A stretch of DNA of 64,000 nt from Sphingobium sp. BYY-5 (GCF_022758885.1 NZ_JALEBH010000001.1:1674001-1738000), one strand, 5' to 3'; positions 28,873-39,380 are shown, numbered from the stretch's first letter. Notes: generated by a model not told the origin, from the sequence alone. Made by a program: numbers and translations.

Positions 28873-29946
28873 TTACCTCAGCTTCAGGGTGGCGAGGCCG
28901 GCGAGCGCCAGCACGAAGGCGATGATCCAGAAACGGATCACCACGGTCGGCTCGGCCCAGCCAAGCTGTTCGAAATGATGATGGATCGGCGCCATCTTGA
29001 ACACGCGCTTGCCGGTGCGCTTGTAGAAGAAGACCTGGATGATGACGCTCAGCGCCTCCACCACGAACAGGCCGCCGATGATGCCCAGCACGATTTCATG
29101 ATGCGCGGTGACGGCGATCACGCCGATCGTGCCGCCCAGCGCCAGGCTGCCGGTGTCGCCCATGAAGACGGCGGCGGGCGGCGCGTTGAACCAGAGGAAG
29201 GCAAGGCCCGACCCGATGATCGCGCCGCACAGGATCGTGAGGTTGCCCGCGCCCGGCACATGGGGAATGCCCAGATATTGGGCGAAGTCGGCGCGGCCGA
29301 CCAGATAGACGATCGCCATGAAGGCCATGCAGGCAATGATGACCGGCATGGTGGCGAGGCCGTCGAGGCCGTCGGTCAGGTTCACGGCATTGCCGAACGC
29401 CACGATGACGAAGGCGGCGAAGCAGAAATAGAACGGACCAAGCTCGATCGCGGGGCCGTTGTAGAAGGGGACGTAGAGCGCGGTATTGCCATGCTGGTGG
29501 ACGATCAACCACGCGGCAAAGCCCGCGATCAGAAATTCGAACAACAGGCGCATCCGGGCCGACAGTCCCTTGTGGCTGGCCTTCGTCACCTTGTCATAAT
29601 CGTCGAGGAAGCCGATCGCCCCGAAGCCCAGCGTCACGAACAGGCAGGCCCAGACATAGGTGGAGCTGAGGTCCATCCACAGCAGCACCGATATCACCAT
29701 CGAGGTCAGGATCATCAGGCCGCCCATGGTCGGCGTGCCGCGCTTGGAAAGATGGCTTTGCGGGCCGTCGTCGCGGATCGGCTGTCCCTTGCCCTGGCGC
29801 ACGCGCAGCCAGCCGATGAACTTGGGACCGATCAACAGGCCGATGATGAGCGCGGTGGCGATCGCCGCGCCCGCACGGAAGGACAGATAGCGGATAAGGT
29901 TGAAGACACCTGCAAAGTCCAGGGTTTCGGCCAGCCAGTAGAGCAT
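28873..29946 (-). CDS. mraY: Phospho-N-acetylmuramoyl-pentapeptide transferase
   Basis: A 357-aa polytopic membrane enzyme that transfers phospho-MurNAc-pentapeptide to undecaprenyl phosphate to form lipid I. Family motifs seen are [29 protein letters not shown] with its catalytic aspartates, [12 protein letters not shown] and the histidine motif [12 protein letters not shown]. The start at 29946 overlaps the murF stop by one base (TAATG). It lies between murF and murD. Confidence 0.97.
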   Translation of the reverse strand: MLYWLAETLDFAGVFNLIRYLSFRAGAAIATALIIGLLIGPKFIGWLRVRQGKGQPIRDDGPQSHLSKRGTPTMGGLMILTSMVISVLLWMDLSSTYVWACLFVTLGFGAIGFLDDYDKVTKASHKGLSARMRLLFEFLIAGFAAWLIVHQHGNTALYVPFYNGPAIELGPFYFCFAAFVIVAFGNAVNLTDGLDGLATMPVIIACMAFMAIVYLVGRADFAQYLGIPHVPGAGNLTILCGAIIGSGLAFLWFNAPPAAVFMGDTGSLALGGTIGVIAVTAHHEIVLGIIGGLFVVEALSVIIQVFFYKRTGKRVFKMAPIHHHFEQLGWAEPTVVIRFWIIAFVLALAGLATLKLR

Positions 29947-31346
29947 TAGATTGTGTCTCCGTCGCGCGCGGACTTGGCTAGGGCGGCAACCAGGCGGGAC
30001 AGCCCGACGCCGTTGGAACCCTTGACCAGGATCGCGTCGCCCGCACGCATTTCGGTTTGGATAAGAGGGATGGCCGTCGCCGTGTCGGGGACATGGGTGT
30101 AGGGGATGGCGCCGTCGAGCGCATCGGCCAGCGGCGCCATTTCCGCGCCGACCAATATAGCGAAGTCGACCTGCCCCGCCGCCATCGGATCGGCCAGGCC
30201 CGAATGGAGTTCGGCGCTGCGATCGCCCAGTTCGCGCATACCGCCCAATATGGCGATACGCCGGTCCGCGCCTTCGCGGCCCAGTTGCTTGAGCGTCGCG
30301 GCCATGGACAGCGGGTTGGCGTTGTAGCTTTCGTCGATCAACAAGGCTTCGCCGCCCAAGACCGGCAGGATGCGGCGCTCGCCCCGCCCCGGCAGGCCGG
30401 GCATTTCCGCAAGGGCAAGGCCCGCCGCCGCGAGATCGCCGCCGACCGCCTCGACCGCGGCGAGCACGGCCAGCGCATTGGACACCCAATGATCGCCCGG
30501 CGCGGCGATGGTGAAGCAGAGTTCGGCTTCCGGCAGCTTGGCGGTGACGAGCGTACCGCCACCGGGCGCCGCGATCGTCTCCAGCGCGTGAATGTCCGCC
30601 TCCGGACTCATGCCGAAGGTCAGGATATGATCGGCATGACGCTCCGCCTTGCTGTAGAGCGCGGCGACATGCGGGCTGTCATAGGGGATGATCGCGGTGC
30701 CGCCCGGTTCCAGCCCCTCGAAAATCTCGGCCTTGGCCTCGGCGATCTTCGCCTCGGTGCCGAAAAACTCAATATGGGCGGGCGCGATGGCGGTGATGAT
30801 CGCGACATGCGGACGCACCTGTCGCGTCAGCGCAGCCAGTTCACCCGCATGGTTCATACCCATTTCGAACACGCCATAGGCCGATCCGCGCGGCATACGC
30901 GACAGGCTCAGCGGCACGCCGACATGGTTGTTGTAACTCTTGACCGACCGATGCACCTCACCCGGCGCGGCGCGATCCAGGCCCAAGAACAGGGCTTCCT
31001 TGGTGCCGGTCTTGCCGACCGATCCGGTGACGCCGATCACCTTGCCGGTCATGCGGTTGCGGGAGGCCCTTCCCAGGGCTTCGAGCGCGGCGGCGCTGTC
31101 TGGGACCAGGATATGGGGATGATCGACGGCGGTGTTGACGATTGCACCCGCCGCGCCCTGCCCGAACGCCTTGTCGACGAATTTATTGCCGTCGGTCGTC
31201 TCGCCCTTCATCGCGACGAACAGATCGCCTGGCCCCACTTCGCGGCTGTCGAACGCGACGCCCGAAACGGCGAACGGCGCCGACGCGGCGCCGCCTGTGG
31301 CCTGTGCGATTTCTTCCGACGTCCAGAGATCGCTCAACCCGCGCAC
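29946..31346 (-). CDS. murF: UDP-MurNAc-tripeptide--D-Ala-D-Ala ligase
   Basis: A 466-aa Mur ligase adding the D-Ala-D-Ala made by Ddl. The ATP loop [29 protein letters not shown] and [13 protein letters not shown] are visible. The start is taken as a GTG overlapping the end of murE by 13 bases, which gives the family N-terminus [13 protein letters not shown]; a TTG three codons downstream is an alternative. Confidence 0.96.
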   Translation of the reverse strand: MRGLSDLWTSEEIAQATGGAASAPFAVSGVAFDSREVGPGDLFVAMKGETTDGNKFVDKAFGQGAAGAIVNTAVDHPHILVPDSAAALEALGRASRNRMTGKVIGVTGSVGKTGTKEALFLGLDRAAPGEVHRSVKSYNNHVGVPLSLSRMPRGSAYGVFEMGMNHAGELAALTRQVRPHVAIITAIAPAHIEFFGTEAKIAEAKAEIFEGLEPGGTAIIPYDSPHVAALYSKAERHADHILTFGMSPEADIHALETIAAPGGGTLVTAKLPEAELCFTIAAPGDHWVSNALAVLAAVEAVGGDLAAAGLALAEMPGLPGRGERRILPVLGGEALLIDESYNANPLSMAATLKQLGREGADRRIAILGGMRELGDRSAELHSGLADPMAAGQVDFAILVGAEMAPLADALDGAIPYTHVPDTATAIPLIQTEMRAGDAILVKGSNGVGLSRLVAALAKSARDGDTI

Positions 31347-32800
31347 TCCCGCGCCACGGTGACGTCGTCGAAGGGCAGGACACGATCGCCGATGATCTGG
31401 CCCTGTTCATGGCCCTTGCCAGCGAGCAGCACGATGTCGTCGGCGCCGGCCATCTGGATGGCGGCGGTGATCGCCGCGCGGCGGCCGCCGATTTCCTGTG
31501 CGTCCGGCGCGCCCGCCAGCACGGCGGCGCGAATGGCGGACGGCTCCTCCGATCGGGGGTTGTCGTCCGTGACGATGACATAATCGGCCAGGTCGGCGGC
31601 AACCTTGCCCATTTGCGGGCGCTTGCCGGCATCGCGATCGCCGCCCGCGCCGAACAGGGTGATGAGCTTGCCGCGCGTATGCGGGCGCAACGCCTCGATC
31701 GCGGCCTTGAGGCCGTCGGGGGTATGGGCATAATCGACATAGACGGGCGCGCCCGCGCGGCTGATGACCGCACGTTCCAGCCGCCCGCGCACCGGCTGTA
31801 CCCGGCCGAGCAGTTCCAGCACCTTTGCCGTATCCGCTCCGGTCGCGATCACCAGCCCTGCGGCGGTCAGCGCATTGGCGGCCTGATAGGCGCCGATCAG
31901 CGGCAGGTTGACCTTGTAGGATTTGCCGCCATCCTCCCTTGGCGCCACGATCTCCAGCGTCTGACCCAACTGGGTCGGGGTGCGGTTGGCGAGCCGTAAA
32001 GCCTGCCCCTGCACCCCGACGCTCAGCACACGAAGCCCCCGCTTCGTAGCCCGCTGGATGACCTTGTCCGACCATGCGTCATCGGCCCAGACGACCGCCG
32101 CGCCACCCGGCGCGACCACTTCGTCGAACAGACGCATCTTGGCGTCGAAATAGCTGTCCATGTCGCCATGATAATCGAGATGATCGCGCGACAGGTTGGT
32201 GAAGGCGCCGGCGACCACCGGCAGCCCTTCGGTGCGATACTGGTCCAGGCCATGGCTCGACGCCTCGAACGCGGCATGGGTGATCCCCTCGCGCTTCAGG
32301 CCCGACATGTTGGCGAGGAAGGTGACGATGTCCGGCGTGGTGAGGCCGGTCGACACCTGATCGACCGAGGTGGTGACGCCCAGCGTGCCGATGGATGCGG
32401 ACTTGTGACCCAGCATCCGCCAAAGCTGACGCGCGAGTTCGACCGTGCTGGTCTTGCCGTTGGTGCCGGTGACGGCGACGGTAACATCGGGAAAAGGCGC
32501 AAAATAGCGCGCAGCCAGCAGCGCGAAGAGGCGGCGCGGATTGGCGTGGGCGATGTGGACCGCGCCTTCGACCTTCGCCTCCGGGCGGGCGACCACGGCG
32601 ATGGCGCCGGCCTTCACCGCATCGGGGATATAATCCTCCCCATTGACGCGCAGACCCTGGAAGGCGCCGAACACCGTGCCGGGCGCCACCTTGCGATTAT
32701 CGATCGCGAAACCTGTAATGGACATGTCGAGGCCGCCGGCGGCATTTGCCGTTTGGGCGACCTCGACATCCAGTGCCTCGATAAGCGACCCGAGGCGCAT
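31334..32800 (-). CDS. murE: UDP-MurNAc-L-Ala-D-Glu--meso-DAP ligase
   Basis: A 488-aa Mur ligase adding the third peptide residue. VAVTGTNGKTSTVELAR is the ATP loop and GLTTPDI begins the substrate region. DDNPRSEEP near the C-terminus is the DNPR motif that selects meso-diaminopimelate over lysine, as expected for a Gram-negative. The ATG at 32800 overlaps the ftsI stop (TGATG) and has AAGGAG upstream. Confidence 0.97.
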   Translation of the reverse strand: MRLGSLIEALDVEVAQTANAAGGLDMSITGFAIDNRKVAPGTVFGAFQGLRVNGEDYIPDAVKAGAIAVVARPEAKVEGAVHIAHANPRRLFALLAARYFAPFPDVTVAVTGTNGKTSTVELARQLWRMLGHKSASIGTLGVTTSVDQVSTGLTTPDIVTFLANMSGLKREGITHAAFEASSHGLDQYRTEGLPVVAGAFTNLSRDHLDYHGDMDSYFDAKMRLFDEVVAPGGAAVVWADDAWSDKVIQRATKRGLRVLSVGVQGQALRLANRTPTQLGQTLEIVAPREDGGKSYKVNLPLIGAYQAANALTAAGLVIATGADTAKVLELLGRVQPVRGRLERAVISRAGAPVYVDYAHTPDGLKAAIEALRPHTRGKLITLFGAGGDRDAGKRPQMGKVAADLADYVIVTDDNPRSEEPSAIRAAVLAGAPDAQEIGGRRAAITAAIQMAGADDIVLLAGKGHEQGQIIGDRVLPFDDVTVARECAG

Positions 32801-34503
32801 CACTCTTTCTCCTTGTCGCCGTGCAGCAACGGCATCAAATCCGAAATATCCACGTCCCGCCGTTCGTCCGGCATCACGCCCAGCATCGGCCCGGTGCGCT
32901 CCACCACGCGCTTGACCACCGGAGCGGCGGTCCAGGCGGCAGTGCGCAGGCCGAAGGCGCCCGTCGCCTCATCCATGATCGCGACCACGACATAGCGGGG
33001 ATTGTCCATCGGGAAGGCAGAAGCGAAAGTCGTCACCAGCGAAGTCTTGTTATAACGCCCTTCCTGGGGCTTTTCGGCGGAACCCGTCTTGCCGCCCACC
33101 CGGAATCCCTTGGCGTCGGCGCTACGCCCTGTACCCGCCGATACGATCATCCGCAACAGTTGCCGCATCCGCGCGCTGGTGGCGGCGGAAAAGACGCGTC
33201 GTCCTTCGGGCACTTCGTCGGGTTGCAGCTTGCGGATGGTGGCCGGACGCCACATGCCGCCATTGACCAGCGCGGCATAGGCGGTCGCCAGATGCAGCGG
33301 CGTCACCGCGATGCCATGGCCGTAGGACACGGTGAGCGTAGTGATGCGGCCCCAGCTGGACGGCCAGATGCCCTTTGCCCGCTCGTTGAACTCGATCGGC
33401 GCACGCTGGTCGAAATCAAGACTACGGAACAGTTTCTGCAACGGCTCGGCGCCCATTTCGTCGGCAATGCGCGCCGTGCCGATGTTGGAACTATGCACCA
33501 GGATTTCCGGCACATTCACCCAGCGGCCCAGCGGATGGTCGTCCTTGATGCGGAAGCCGGCGATGGCGATCGGCGCAGTCGCGTCATAGCGCTTGCTCAT
33601 CGACGTCACCACGCCGCTGTCCATGGCGGCGGCGATCGACAGCGGCTTGAAGGCCGAACCCAGCTCGTAGCGCGCCTGCACCATATGATTGCAGAGCGGC
33701 GATTCGCTGCAACGCTTGCCGGCGTAATTTTCCAGCTTGTTGGGATCGAACACGGGGATGGAGGCCATGGCGATCACTTCGCCGGTATTGGCGTCCAGGA
33801 TGATGCCGCCCGCGCCCTTGGCCCGTTGCGCCACCAACTGGGCATAAAGTTCGCTTTCCAGCGCGCCCTGCACCCGGCTGTCGATCGAGATAGCGAAGGG
33901 CTTGCCACGCTGGGCGACCTCGGTCAGCCGATCGTTAAAGGCCGCCTCCACACCCATGCCGCCCGTGCCCTCGCTATTGGGGGCAAAGCCCAGCACATGG
34001 GCCGCGAGGGTGCGCTGCGGATAGAGGCGCTCCTTCTCGCGCGGAAATTCGATGCCGATCTCCCCCAGCGCATTCACCGCCGCCACCTGTTCAGGCAGCG
34101 CGCGGCGGCGCAGATAGGCCCAGCCCTTGCCGGTCAGCTTCTTGTGGAACGCCGCCTCGCCCTCATCCGGGAAGATTTCGTGCAGCTTGCGCGCCAGTTC
34201 CGCAGGATCGCCGATCAGCTTGGACGGGCGCACCGCAATCGAATAGGCGTCCATGGTCCGCGCCAGCGGCACGCCGTTGCGGTCGACAATATCGGCCCGC
34301 GCGGGCACGAACGGACCCAGCGCCCCGTCACCGCCCACCCCATGAGCAAAAATGCCGACCCACAGGAGCCGGCCGATCAATATTGTCGTGATTGCCATGA
34401 ACAGGATGAGCAACAGCATCAGCCGATTATGGGCGATGGCGGTCAGGCTGACCCGCTGCCGCCCCGCCCGCGGCCCGCCCGGCTGGACGATGATCGTCGC
34501 CAT
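32800..34503 (-). CDS. ftsI: Septal peptidoglycan transpeptidase (PBP3)
   Basis: A 567-aa class B penicillin-binding protein. One N-terminal membrane helix (about 28-48) precedes the pedestal domain beginning ARADIVDRNGVPLA. The transpeptidase motifs are in order: SxxK as SAFK, SxN as SSN in VHSSNIG, and KTG in VGGKTGSAEK. It crosslinks septal peptidoglycan with FtsW. The start at 34503 lies two bases from the ftsL stop. Confidence 0.97.
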   Translation of the reverse strand: MATIIVQPGGPRAGRQRVSLTAIAHNRLMLLLILFMAITTILIGRLLWVGIFAHGVGGDGALGPFVPARADIVDRNGVPLARTMDAYSIAVRPSKLIGDPAELARKLHEIFPDEGEAAFHKKLTGKGWAYLRRRALPEQVAAVNALGEIGIEFPREKERLYPQRTLAAHVLGFAPNSEGTGGMGVEAAFNDRLTEVAQRGKPFAISIDSRVQGALESELYAQLVAQRAKGAGGIILDANTGEVIAMASIPVFDPNKLENYAGKRCSESPLCNHMVQARYELGSAFKPLSIAAAMDSGVVTSMSKRYDATAPIAIAGFRIKDDHPLGRWVNVPEILVHSSNIGTARIADEMGAEPLQKLFRSLDFDQRAPIEFNERAKGIWPSSWGRITTLTVSYGHGIAVTPLHLATAYAALVNGGMWRPATIRKLQPDEVPEGRRVFSAATSARMRQLLRMIVSAGTGRSADAKGFRVGGKTGSAEKPQEGRYNKTSLVTTFASAFPMDNPRYVVVAIMDEATGAFGLRTAAWTAAPVVKRVVERTGPMLGVMPDERRDVDISDLMPLLHGDKEKE

Positions 34504-34504
34504 A

Positions 34505-35155
34505 TCAGCGCGCCCCCTTCCGCCGTTCGCGCGCCGCCTTCGCAGTGAGGTCGCCCAGAGTGCTGTCATCCAGCAATTTGGCGTCGAGCATCGCCATCCG
34601 TTCCGCCTTGCGCGCGATCGGATTGGGCGTGGAGACATCGGCATCCGCCTTGGCCTGCTGCACCGGGGTACGCGGCGCGGGCCTGGGCAATTTGTCGATA
34701 TTGTCGGCCGCGTGCGCCTCACGGATGATCGCGATGTCGCTGCGGATCTGGGTCGCAGCCGGGCTTGCCGGCGCTTTCTGCGGCGCGGAGGGCAAGTCGG
34801 CCGGCGTTTCGACCATCGCCACCATCACCGGCGGCGCGACATAATCCGGGCCATTGGGCTGTACCCCGTCCAGTTGCGCCAGGGCACGCTCGCCCCCCAG
34901 ATATTGCTGGGCGGTCGGCGTGGCATAGAGAAAGTCATGCTGGTTCCAGCTTTCGAGCTGGCGCATCGAGGCGCGCGCGCTGAATTCCGTTTCCAGATAG
35001 CGCATGTCCGCCTTCGTCGCTGCGATCTGCGCGCGCACCCGCATCAGGTCGTTGCGTTCGGTCGCGACTTTCAGCGACACCATATAGGCGCCGAGCGCGC
35101 CCAGCGCGACGAGGATCACCCAGATCAGGCTCTGCAACCTCTTGACGGCGATCAT
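34505..35155 (-). CDS. ftsL: Cell division protein FtsL, long form
   Basis: A 216-aa protein in the ftsL position. A membrane helix lies at residues about 9-27, followed by a heptad-like coiled coil ([30 protein letters not shown]). This matches FtsL layout, but typical FtsL is about 90-120 aa; here a Pro/Ala-rich tail of roughly 100 residues follows. The protein would form the FtsQBL complex in the periplasm. The ATG overlaps the rsmH stop by four bases. Confidence 0.85.
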   Translation of the reverse strand: MIAVKRLQSLIWVILVALGALGAYMVSLKVATERNDLMRVRAQIAATKADMRYLETEFSARASMRQLESWNQHDFLYATPTAQQYLGGERALAQLDGVQPNGPDYVAPPVMVAMVETPADLPSAPQKAPASPAATQIRSDIAIIREAHAADNIDKLPRPAPRTPVQQAKADADVSTPNPIARKAERMAMLDAKLLDDSTLGDLTAKAARERRKGAR

Positions 35156-36108
35156 GACCGGGAACTCCGAGAGGGCGAGGAAACGGGAGCGGATGTGCGG
35201 ACGGCGCTGCGCAGCGTGGCCGACCGGGCGCGGGGATTGCGCGCCAGTTCCGCTTCGCCGGGTCGTACCGCCTTGGCAGGCTTGGCGAAAGTCGGCGCGG
35301 CGTCGGCCGCGCGTTCGGGCAGATGCCTGGACCCCGCGCCTTCGCCGCCGCTGCGCTTACGCAGATATTGTTTGACGATGCGGTCCTCCAGACTGTGGAA
35401 GGTGACGATCGCCAGGCGACCGCCCTCCTCCAGCAGCGCCTCGGCCGCTTCGAGACCGCGCTCCAGCTCCTCCAGTTCGCGATTCACATGGATGCGGATC
35501 GCCTGGAAGGTGCGGGTCGCCGGGTCTTTCTTGTCATGCGGCTTGTAGCCCAGCGCGCGGCGGACCACGGCGGCGAGCTGGCCGGTGCGCTCCAGCGGGC
35601 GCGCCTCCACGATCGCTCGGGCGACCCGGCGCGAGCGCGGCTCCTCGCCATAGCGATAGATGACGTCGGCGATCTCCTCCTCCGGGGCGGTGTTGAGGAA
35701 ATCGGCGGCGCTCATGCCGTCCTGGCTCATCGTCATGGTGAGCGGACCGTCCGACTGGAAGGAAAAGCCGCGATCCGGCCGGTCGAGCTGCATCGAGGAC
35801 ACGCCGATGTCGAGCGTCACGCCCGCCACCTTGTCGATGCCGTGATCGGCCAGCAGTTCCGCCATCCGCGAAAATTCGCCGGGGATAAGGGTGATGCCAT
35901 GCGCATCGGCGACGGCCTGCCCTTCACGGATCGCATCGGGATCACGATCGAAGGCGAAGATGCGCGCGCCCGCGCGCGCCATGGCGCTGCTATAGCCGCC
36001 CGCACCGAAAGTGCCGTCGACATGAATCTCGCCAGGGACAATGGCGAGCGCGTCGAGCACTTCGTCGATCAGGACGGGGATATGAGGGGCGGTGACGGCG
36101 GCGCTCAT
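35152..36108 (-). CDS. rsmH: 16S rRNA (cytosine1402-N4)-methyltransferase
   Basis: A 318-aa class I methyltransferase modifying C1402 in the ribosomal decoding centre. [13 protein letters not shown], the SAM loop [21 protein letters not shown] and [16 protein letters not shown] are RsmH signatures. It overlaps mraZ by four bases and ftsL by four bases, so translation of these first genes is coupled. Confidence 0.97.
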   Translation of the reverse strand: MSAAVTAPHIPVLIDEVLDALAIVPGEIHVDGTFGAGGYSSAMARAGARIFAFDRDPDAIREGQAVADAHGITLIPGEFSRMAELLADHGIDKVAGVTLDIGVSSMQLDRPDRGFSFQSDGPLTMTMSQDGMSAADFLNTAPEEEIADVIYRYGEEPRSRRVARAIVEARPLERTGQLAAVVRRALGYKPHDKKDPATRTFQAIRIHVNRELEELERGLEAAEALLEEGGRLAIVTFHSLEDRIVKQYLRKRSGGEGAGSRHLPERAADAAPTFAKPAKAVRPGEAELARNPRARSATLRSAVRTSAPVSSPSRSSRS

Positions 36109-36602
36109 TGGCCGCCCTCCGCCGCACGGCTTTCCAGCCAGCGCTTCACCTTGTTGCGGATCAGCGCCGGGCGATCGGGGCTTTCGACGAGCGCCTGCGG
36201 ATGCCAGATCTGGAAATAGCGGCCGACGCCATAAAAGAAGACCGCATCGGTGATCCCGGCCTCTTCCTTGATATCGGGGTGCAGGAAGAACCGGCCGCCA
36301 TCGTCGAAATTGACGTCCTCGATCGTGCCGAGGCGATTCTCGCGCTCCAGATCGGCGTTGAAGTCGCGCCCCGACTCATAAGCCTGGCGCTCCAGCTTCT
36401 CGACTTCATCGAACAGGAACTGCTTGTGCGACAGGCCGAAACCGGTGGCGCAGCCATTGTCGAAATGAACCGACAGGCACAGACGATTTTCGCCGCCGCT
36501 GGCCTGCTTCACCAGCTTGCGCATCTCCAGGGGCAGCACGAAACGGCCTTTGCCGTCCGCGACGCTGAATGCGTTGCCCGAATAGAGAATAACGTCCGAC
36601 AC
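36105..36602 (-). CDS. mraZ: Transcriptional regulator MraZ
   Basis: A 165-aa protein with two SpoVT/AbrB-like half-domains: [12 protein letters not shown] near the N-terminus and [17 protein letters not shown] in the second half. MraZ forms ring oligomers and represses its own operon by binding repeated TGGGN boxes upstream. Such GGGAA repeats are seen about 140-165 bases ahead of this gene. It is the first gene of the division cluster. Confidence 0.93.
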   Translation of the reverse strand: MSDVILYSGNAFSVADGKGRFVLPLEMRKLVKQASGGENRLCLSVHFDNGCATGFGLSHKQFLFDEVEKLERQAYESGRDFNADLERENRLGTIEDVNFDDGGRFFLHPDIKEEAGITDAVFFYGVGRYFQIWHPQALVESPDRPALIRNKVKRWLESRAAEGGQ

Positions 36603-36740
36603 GTTGAAAACAGGCCCTCTTTATCCGGGGCGCAGGCCGCCCTCCGCCGGAATCGCGAGAAGACCATCCGGCGCACAGGACTGCACAAAGCCTGACGAAC
36701 CCCAATGCTGTAATATCTACCAAGCATGGGGCCGACTGGA

Positions 36741-36787
36741 AAGGGAAAAGTCGGGAATCGATGGGAAAAGCCGGTTAAAAATGGGTT
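36741..36787. promoter_or_regulatory. Candidate MraZ operator
   Basis: On the plus strand GGGAA-type boxes start at 36743, 36753 and 36763, an exact 10-base period, with a fourth GGG at 36783. Two of them read TGGG or CGGGAA. Direct TGGGN boxes with a 10-base period are the known MraZ recognition pattern. The array lies at and just past the stop of the preceding gene, in the only spacer ahead of mraZ. Confidence 0.55.
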
Positions 36788-38031
36788 GAACTGCTTTTTT
36801 GGCTCCTTTTGGGCTTATTTTCACTTTTTGTTCCAGATTTTTTTGCGACGAATTGCGCGTGCAGCAGCATCGCACCCAATATTGCCCAGCCTGTCCCAGC
36901 CAGAATCGCCCAGCGCAGCCCCGCAATCACATCCGCCGGCGCGCGCATCCAATGCCGTTCGCCGGGGATGGACGCACCAAGCCAATGGCTCACCAAAGCC
37001 GGTGTATCGGCCACCCAGGCGCGCGGATCGAGCGGGCGCGCAGGATCGGCAAGCCAGAGCCGATCATCGATCAGGTCAGCATCGCCCAGCAGCAGCACCT
37101 CGCCCCGGCCGATCCGTTTGCGCAGCGGCAGGGCATCAGCGGGCGAAAAGAGGCCGGCGTCGGACAGGGTGACAAGATGCCCATCGGGCAGGAAATGACG
37201 GATCTCTCCGGCAACGAGCGAGCCGGGCGTGAAACCCCAATGGGCGAGCAAGGGCGCCAGCAGACTGGCAGAAGGCACGCGGCGGCGGTCGCCCAGCGGA
37301 AGGGCGGAGGGCCAACACAACAACGGGTCTGCCAGCACCAGCGCCGTGCCGCCCATCCTGACCCAGTGGTCGAGCGCGACGAGTTGCTGGGGCGCCAAAG
37401 CGCGGGGCTGCGCGACAAGCAGCCTGCGCACATCCGAGCGGGCGAGACGCAGGGGATCGTCGATCGGTTCCACGGTGAAGCGCGTGCGCAGAACCGCGAT
37501 GATCGGCGCGTCCCGCAGCGCCGCCCCGCCGCCTCCCGGCTCGGCCCAGAAAAGCGGCAGGCCAGTGATGACGGCAAGTTTGGGACGGCCCGGAACAGGC
37601 GTGACCGGCTGCGCCGGGCCGCGCCAGAGAAGCAGGCCGGCAAGCGCAAGCAGGAAAGCCCCCGCGATTCTCCCCAACAGGGCGTGGCGCACCCAGGCGC
37701 CCCCGAAAACCGCCAGCAAGGCGACCACGGACAAACCCAGACCGGCCGGAATGTCCGGCATCCGCGCAGCCGCCAGGGCGCAAAAGATCAGCGCCGACCC
37801 AGCCGCTCCCACCGCCACCCAGGTCCACACCGCCCAGCTACGCCGCGCGAGCAGCAGGCCGACGACCGCCAGCACCACCGCTGTCGCAACGCCCCAATCC
37901 CAGGGATCGGCCTGCCCGGTCCGCCAGGCGCGGCTCAGCCCCGCGAGCAGCGCGGCCAGCATCGGCAGCCAGAGCCAGAGGAATCGTTTCAGCGCCGCCA
38001 CGATGGCGACCATCCCCCTGCCCTTCGCCAT
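36775..38031 (-). CDS. Membrane protein with GldG/DUF4350-like domain
   Basis: A 418-aa protein. Four or five membrane helices occupy residues about 15-140. A soluble region follows with PKLAVITGLPLFWAE, LRDAPIIAVLRTRF and VLADPLLCWPS, which resembles the GldG-like or DUF4350 domains that accompany some ABC-type systems. A further helix near residue 385 precedes a Lys/Ser-rich tail. The function is unknown. It ends inside the mraZ control region, and the 117-aa gene sits three bases upstream, so the two are probably one transcript. Confidence 0.6.
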   Translation of the reverse strand: MAKGRGMVAIVAALKRFLWLWLPMLAALLAGLSRAWRTGQADPWDWGVATAVVLAVVGLLLARRSWAVWTWVAVGAAGSALIFCALAAARMPDIPAGLGLSVVALLAVFGGAWVRHALLGRIAGAFLLALAGLLLWRGPAQPVTPVPGRPKLAVITGLPLFWAEPGGGGAALRDAPIIAVLRTRFTVEPIDDPLRLARSDVRRLLVAQPRALAPQQLVALDHWVRMGGTALVLADPLLCWPSALPLGDRRRVPSASLLAPLLAHWGFTPGSLVAGEIRHFLPDGHLVTLSDAGLFSPADALPLRKRIGRGEVLLLGDADLIDDRLWLADPARPLDPRAWVADTPALVSHWLGASIPGERHWMRAPADVIAGLRWAILAGTGWAILGAMLLHAQFVAKKSGTKSENKPKRSQKSSSTHF

Positions 38032-38034
38032 GAC

Positions 38035-38388
38035 TTAATGGGGCTGCTGTTGCGCGGGGTCGCGGTCCATGGGCTTGTTGAGATTGGGGTCAGGTTGCAG
38101 GTCGGGGACGATCGGCGCCTGTTCGGGCGCGGGCTGCACGCCCAGTTCGGCCAACGGCTCCTTGGGTGCGACGGCGTTGGCGCTGAGCGTCGGGACCGTC
38201 GGCGGGGGAAGCGCGGCATCGTCGACCCGCGCCTTTTCGATCACGATATTGGCCAGGCCTACGAGTAGCACTACGCCAGCCAGACCGGTGAGACCGATCT
38301 GAACACGCTGCAACCCTTCCTGACGGCGGGGTGTCTCAGCCATATTCGCGCTCTTATTCTCTTCGCCGCGACCCGTGTCGGCGTTCAT
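38035..38388 (-). CDS. Small single-pass membrane protein, unknown function
   Basis: A 117-aa protein. A polar N-terminus of about 28 residues is followed by one hydrophobic helix (IGLTGLAGVVLLVGLANIVI) and a Pro-rich, acidic periplasmic or cytoplasmic tail. The ATG at 38388 overlaps the cysteine synthase stop by four bases (ATGA); a second ATG, 15 codons in, is also possible. I do not recognise the family. The tight packing suggests co-expression with the downstream GldG-like membrane protein. Confidence 0.6.
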   Translation of the reverse strand: MNADTGRGEENKSANMAETPRRQEGLQRVQIGLTGLAGVVLLVGLANIVIEKARVDDAALPPPTVPTLSANAVAPKEPLAELGVQPAPEQAPIVPDLQPDPNLNKPMDRDPAQQQPH

Positions 38389-39380
38389 GCAGTGTGCGCG
38401 AGCCAGGGGAACACCGTCAAGCCCTTCGATTCGAGCCATTGACGATTGTAGAGCGTCGAGAGGTAACGAAAGCCGGTATCGCACAATATGGTCGCGATCC
38501 GCTTGCCCGGCCCCAATTGCTTTGCCAGCGCCACCGCGCCCGCGACATTGATGCCCGACGACAGGCCCAGGCACAGCCCTTCCTCGGCGAGCAGGCGGCC
38601 GACCCAATGCAGCCCCTCCTCATCGGAAATGCGGAATTGCGTGTCGATCGGCGCGCCTTCCAGATTGGCGGTGATGCGCCCCTGGCCGATGCCTTCGGCG
38701 ACCGAATTGCCCTCCGCCTTCAACTCGCCATGGGCATAATAGTTGAAAAGCGCCGCCCCATGCGGATCGCTGAGCGCAATCGTGACAGCCTCGTCCTTGG
38801 CCTTGAGGCCCAGCCCCACGCCCGCAATCGTGCCGCCGGTGCCCGCCGCGCAGGTGAAGCCGTCGACCCGGCCATCCATCTGTGTCCAGATTTCCTCGGC
38901 AGTGCCGATGATATGCGCCTTGCGGTTGGCGATATTGTCGAACTGATTGGCCCAGATCGCGTTTTCCGTCTCCTCCGCGATCCGGCGGGAGGTGTGGACG
39001 AAATGACCGGGGTTGGAATAGGCGGCGGCCGGCACCGTGACCAGTTCCGCGCCCAGCGCGCGCAGCGTGTCCATCTTCTCCCGGCTCTGCGTCTCGGGCA
39101 TGACGATGATCGACTTATAGCCCTTCGCATTGGCGACCAGCGCCAGGCCGATGCCGGTATTGCCCGCCGTCCCCTCGACAATGGTGCCGCCGGGCTTGAG
39201 CAGCCCCTTCTCCTCGGCATCATTGACGATGAACAGCGCCGCACGGTCCTTGACCGACGCGCCGGGATTGGCAAATTCGCATTTGGCGAAAATATCGCAG
39301 CCGGTTTCCTGGGAAGGGCCGGCAAGGCGCACAAGCGGCGTATTGCCGATCAGCGCGAGACTATTGGATACGAGCAGCAT
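38385..39380 (-). CDS. cysK: Cysteine synthase (O-acetylserine sulfhydrylase)
   Basis: A 331-aa fold-type II PLP enzyme that forms cysteine from O-acetylserine and sulfide. The PLP lysine is in NPGASVKDRAALF; the substrate loop EGTAGNTGIGLAL and the phosphate-binding GTGGTIAGVG are present. GTAGNT instead of the commonest GTSGNT and the C-terminal LYNRQWLESKGL fit one of the two cysteine synthase branches in alphaproteobacteria. The ATG at 39380 begins the conserved region; an ATG four codons upstream is an alternative. Confidence 0.88.
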   Translation of the reverse strand: MLLVSNSLALIGNTPLVRLAGPSQETGCDIFAKCEFANPGASVKDRAALFIVNDAEEKGLLKPGGTIVEGTAGNTGIGLALVANAKGYKSIIVMPETQSREKMDTLRALGAELVTVPAAAYSNPGHFVHTSRRIAEETENAIWANQFDNIANRKAHIIGTAEEIWTQMDGRVDGFTCAAGTGGTIAGVGLGLKAKDEAVTIALSDPHGAALFNYYAHGELKAEGNSVAEGIGQGRITANLEGAPIDTQFRISDEEGLHWVGRLLAEEGLCLGLSSGINVAGAVALAKQLGPGKRIATILCDTGFRYLSTLYNRQWLESKGLTVFPWLAHTA

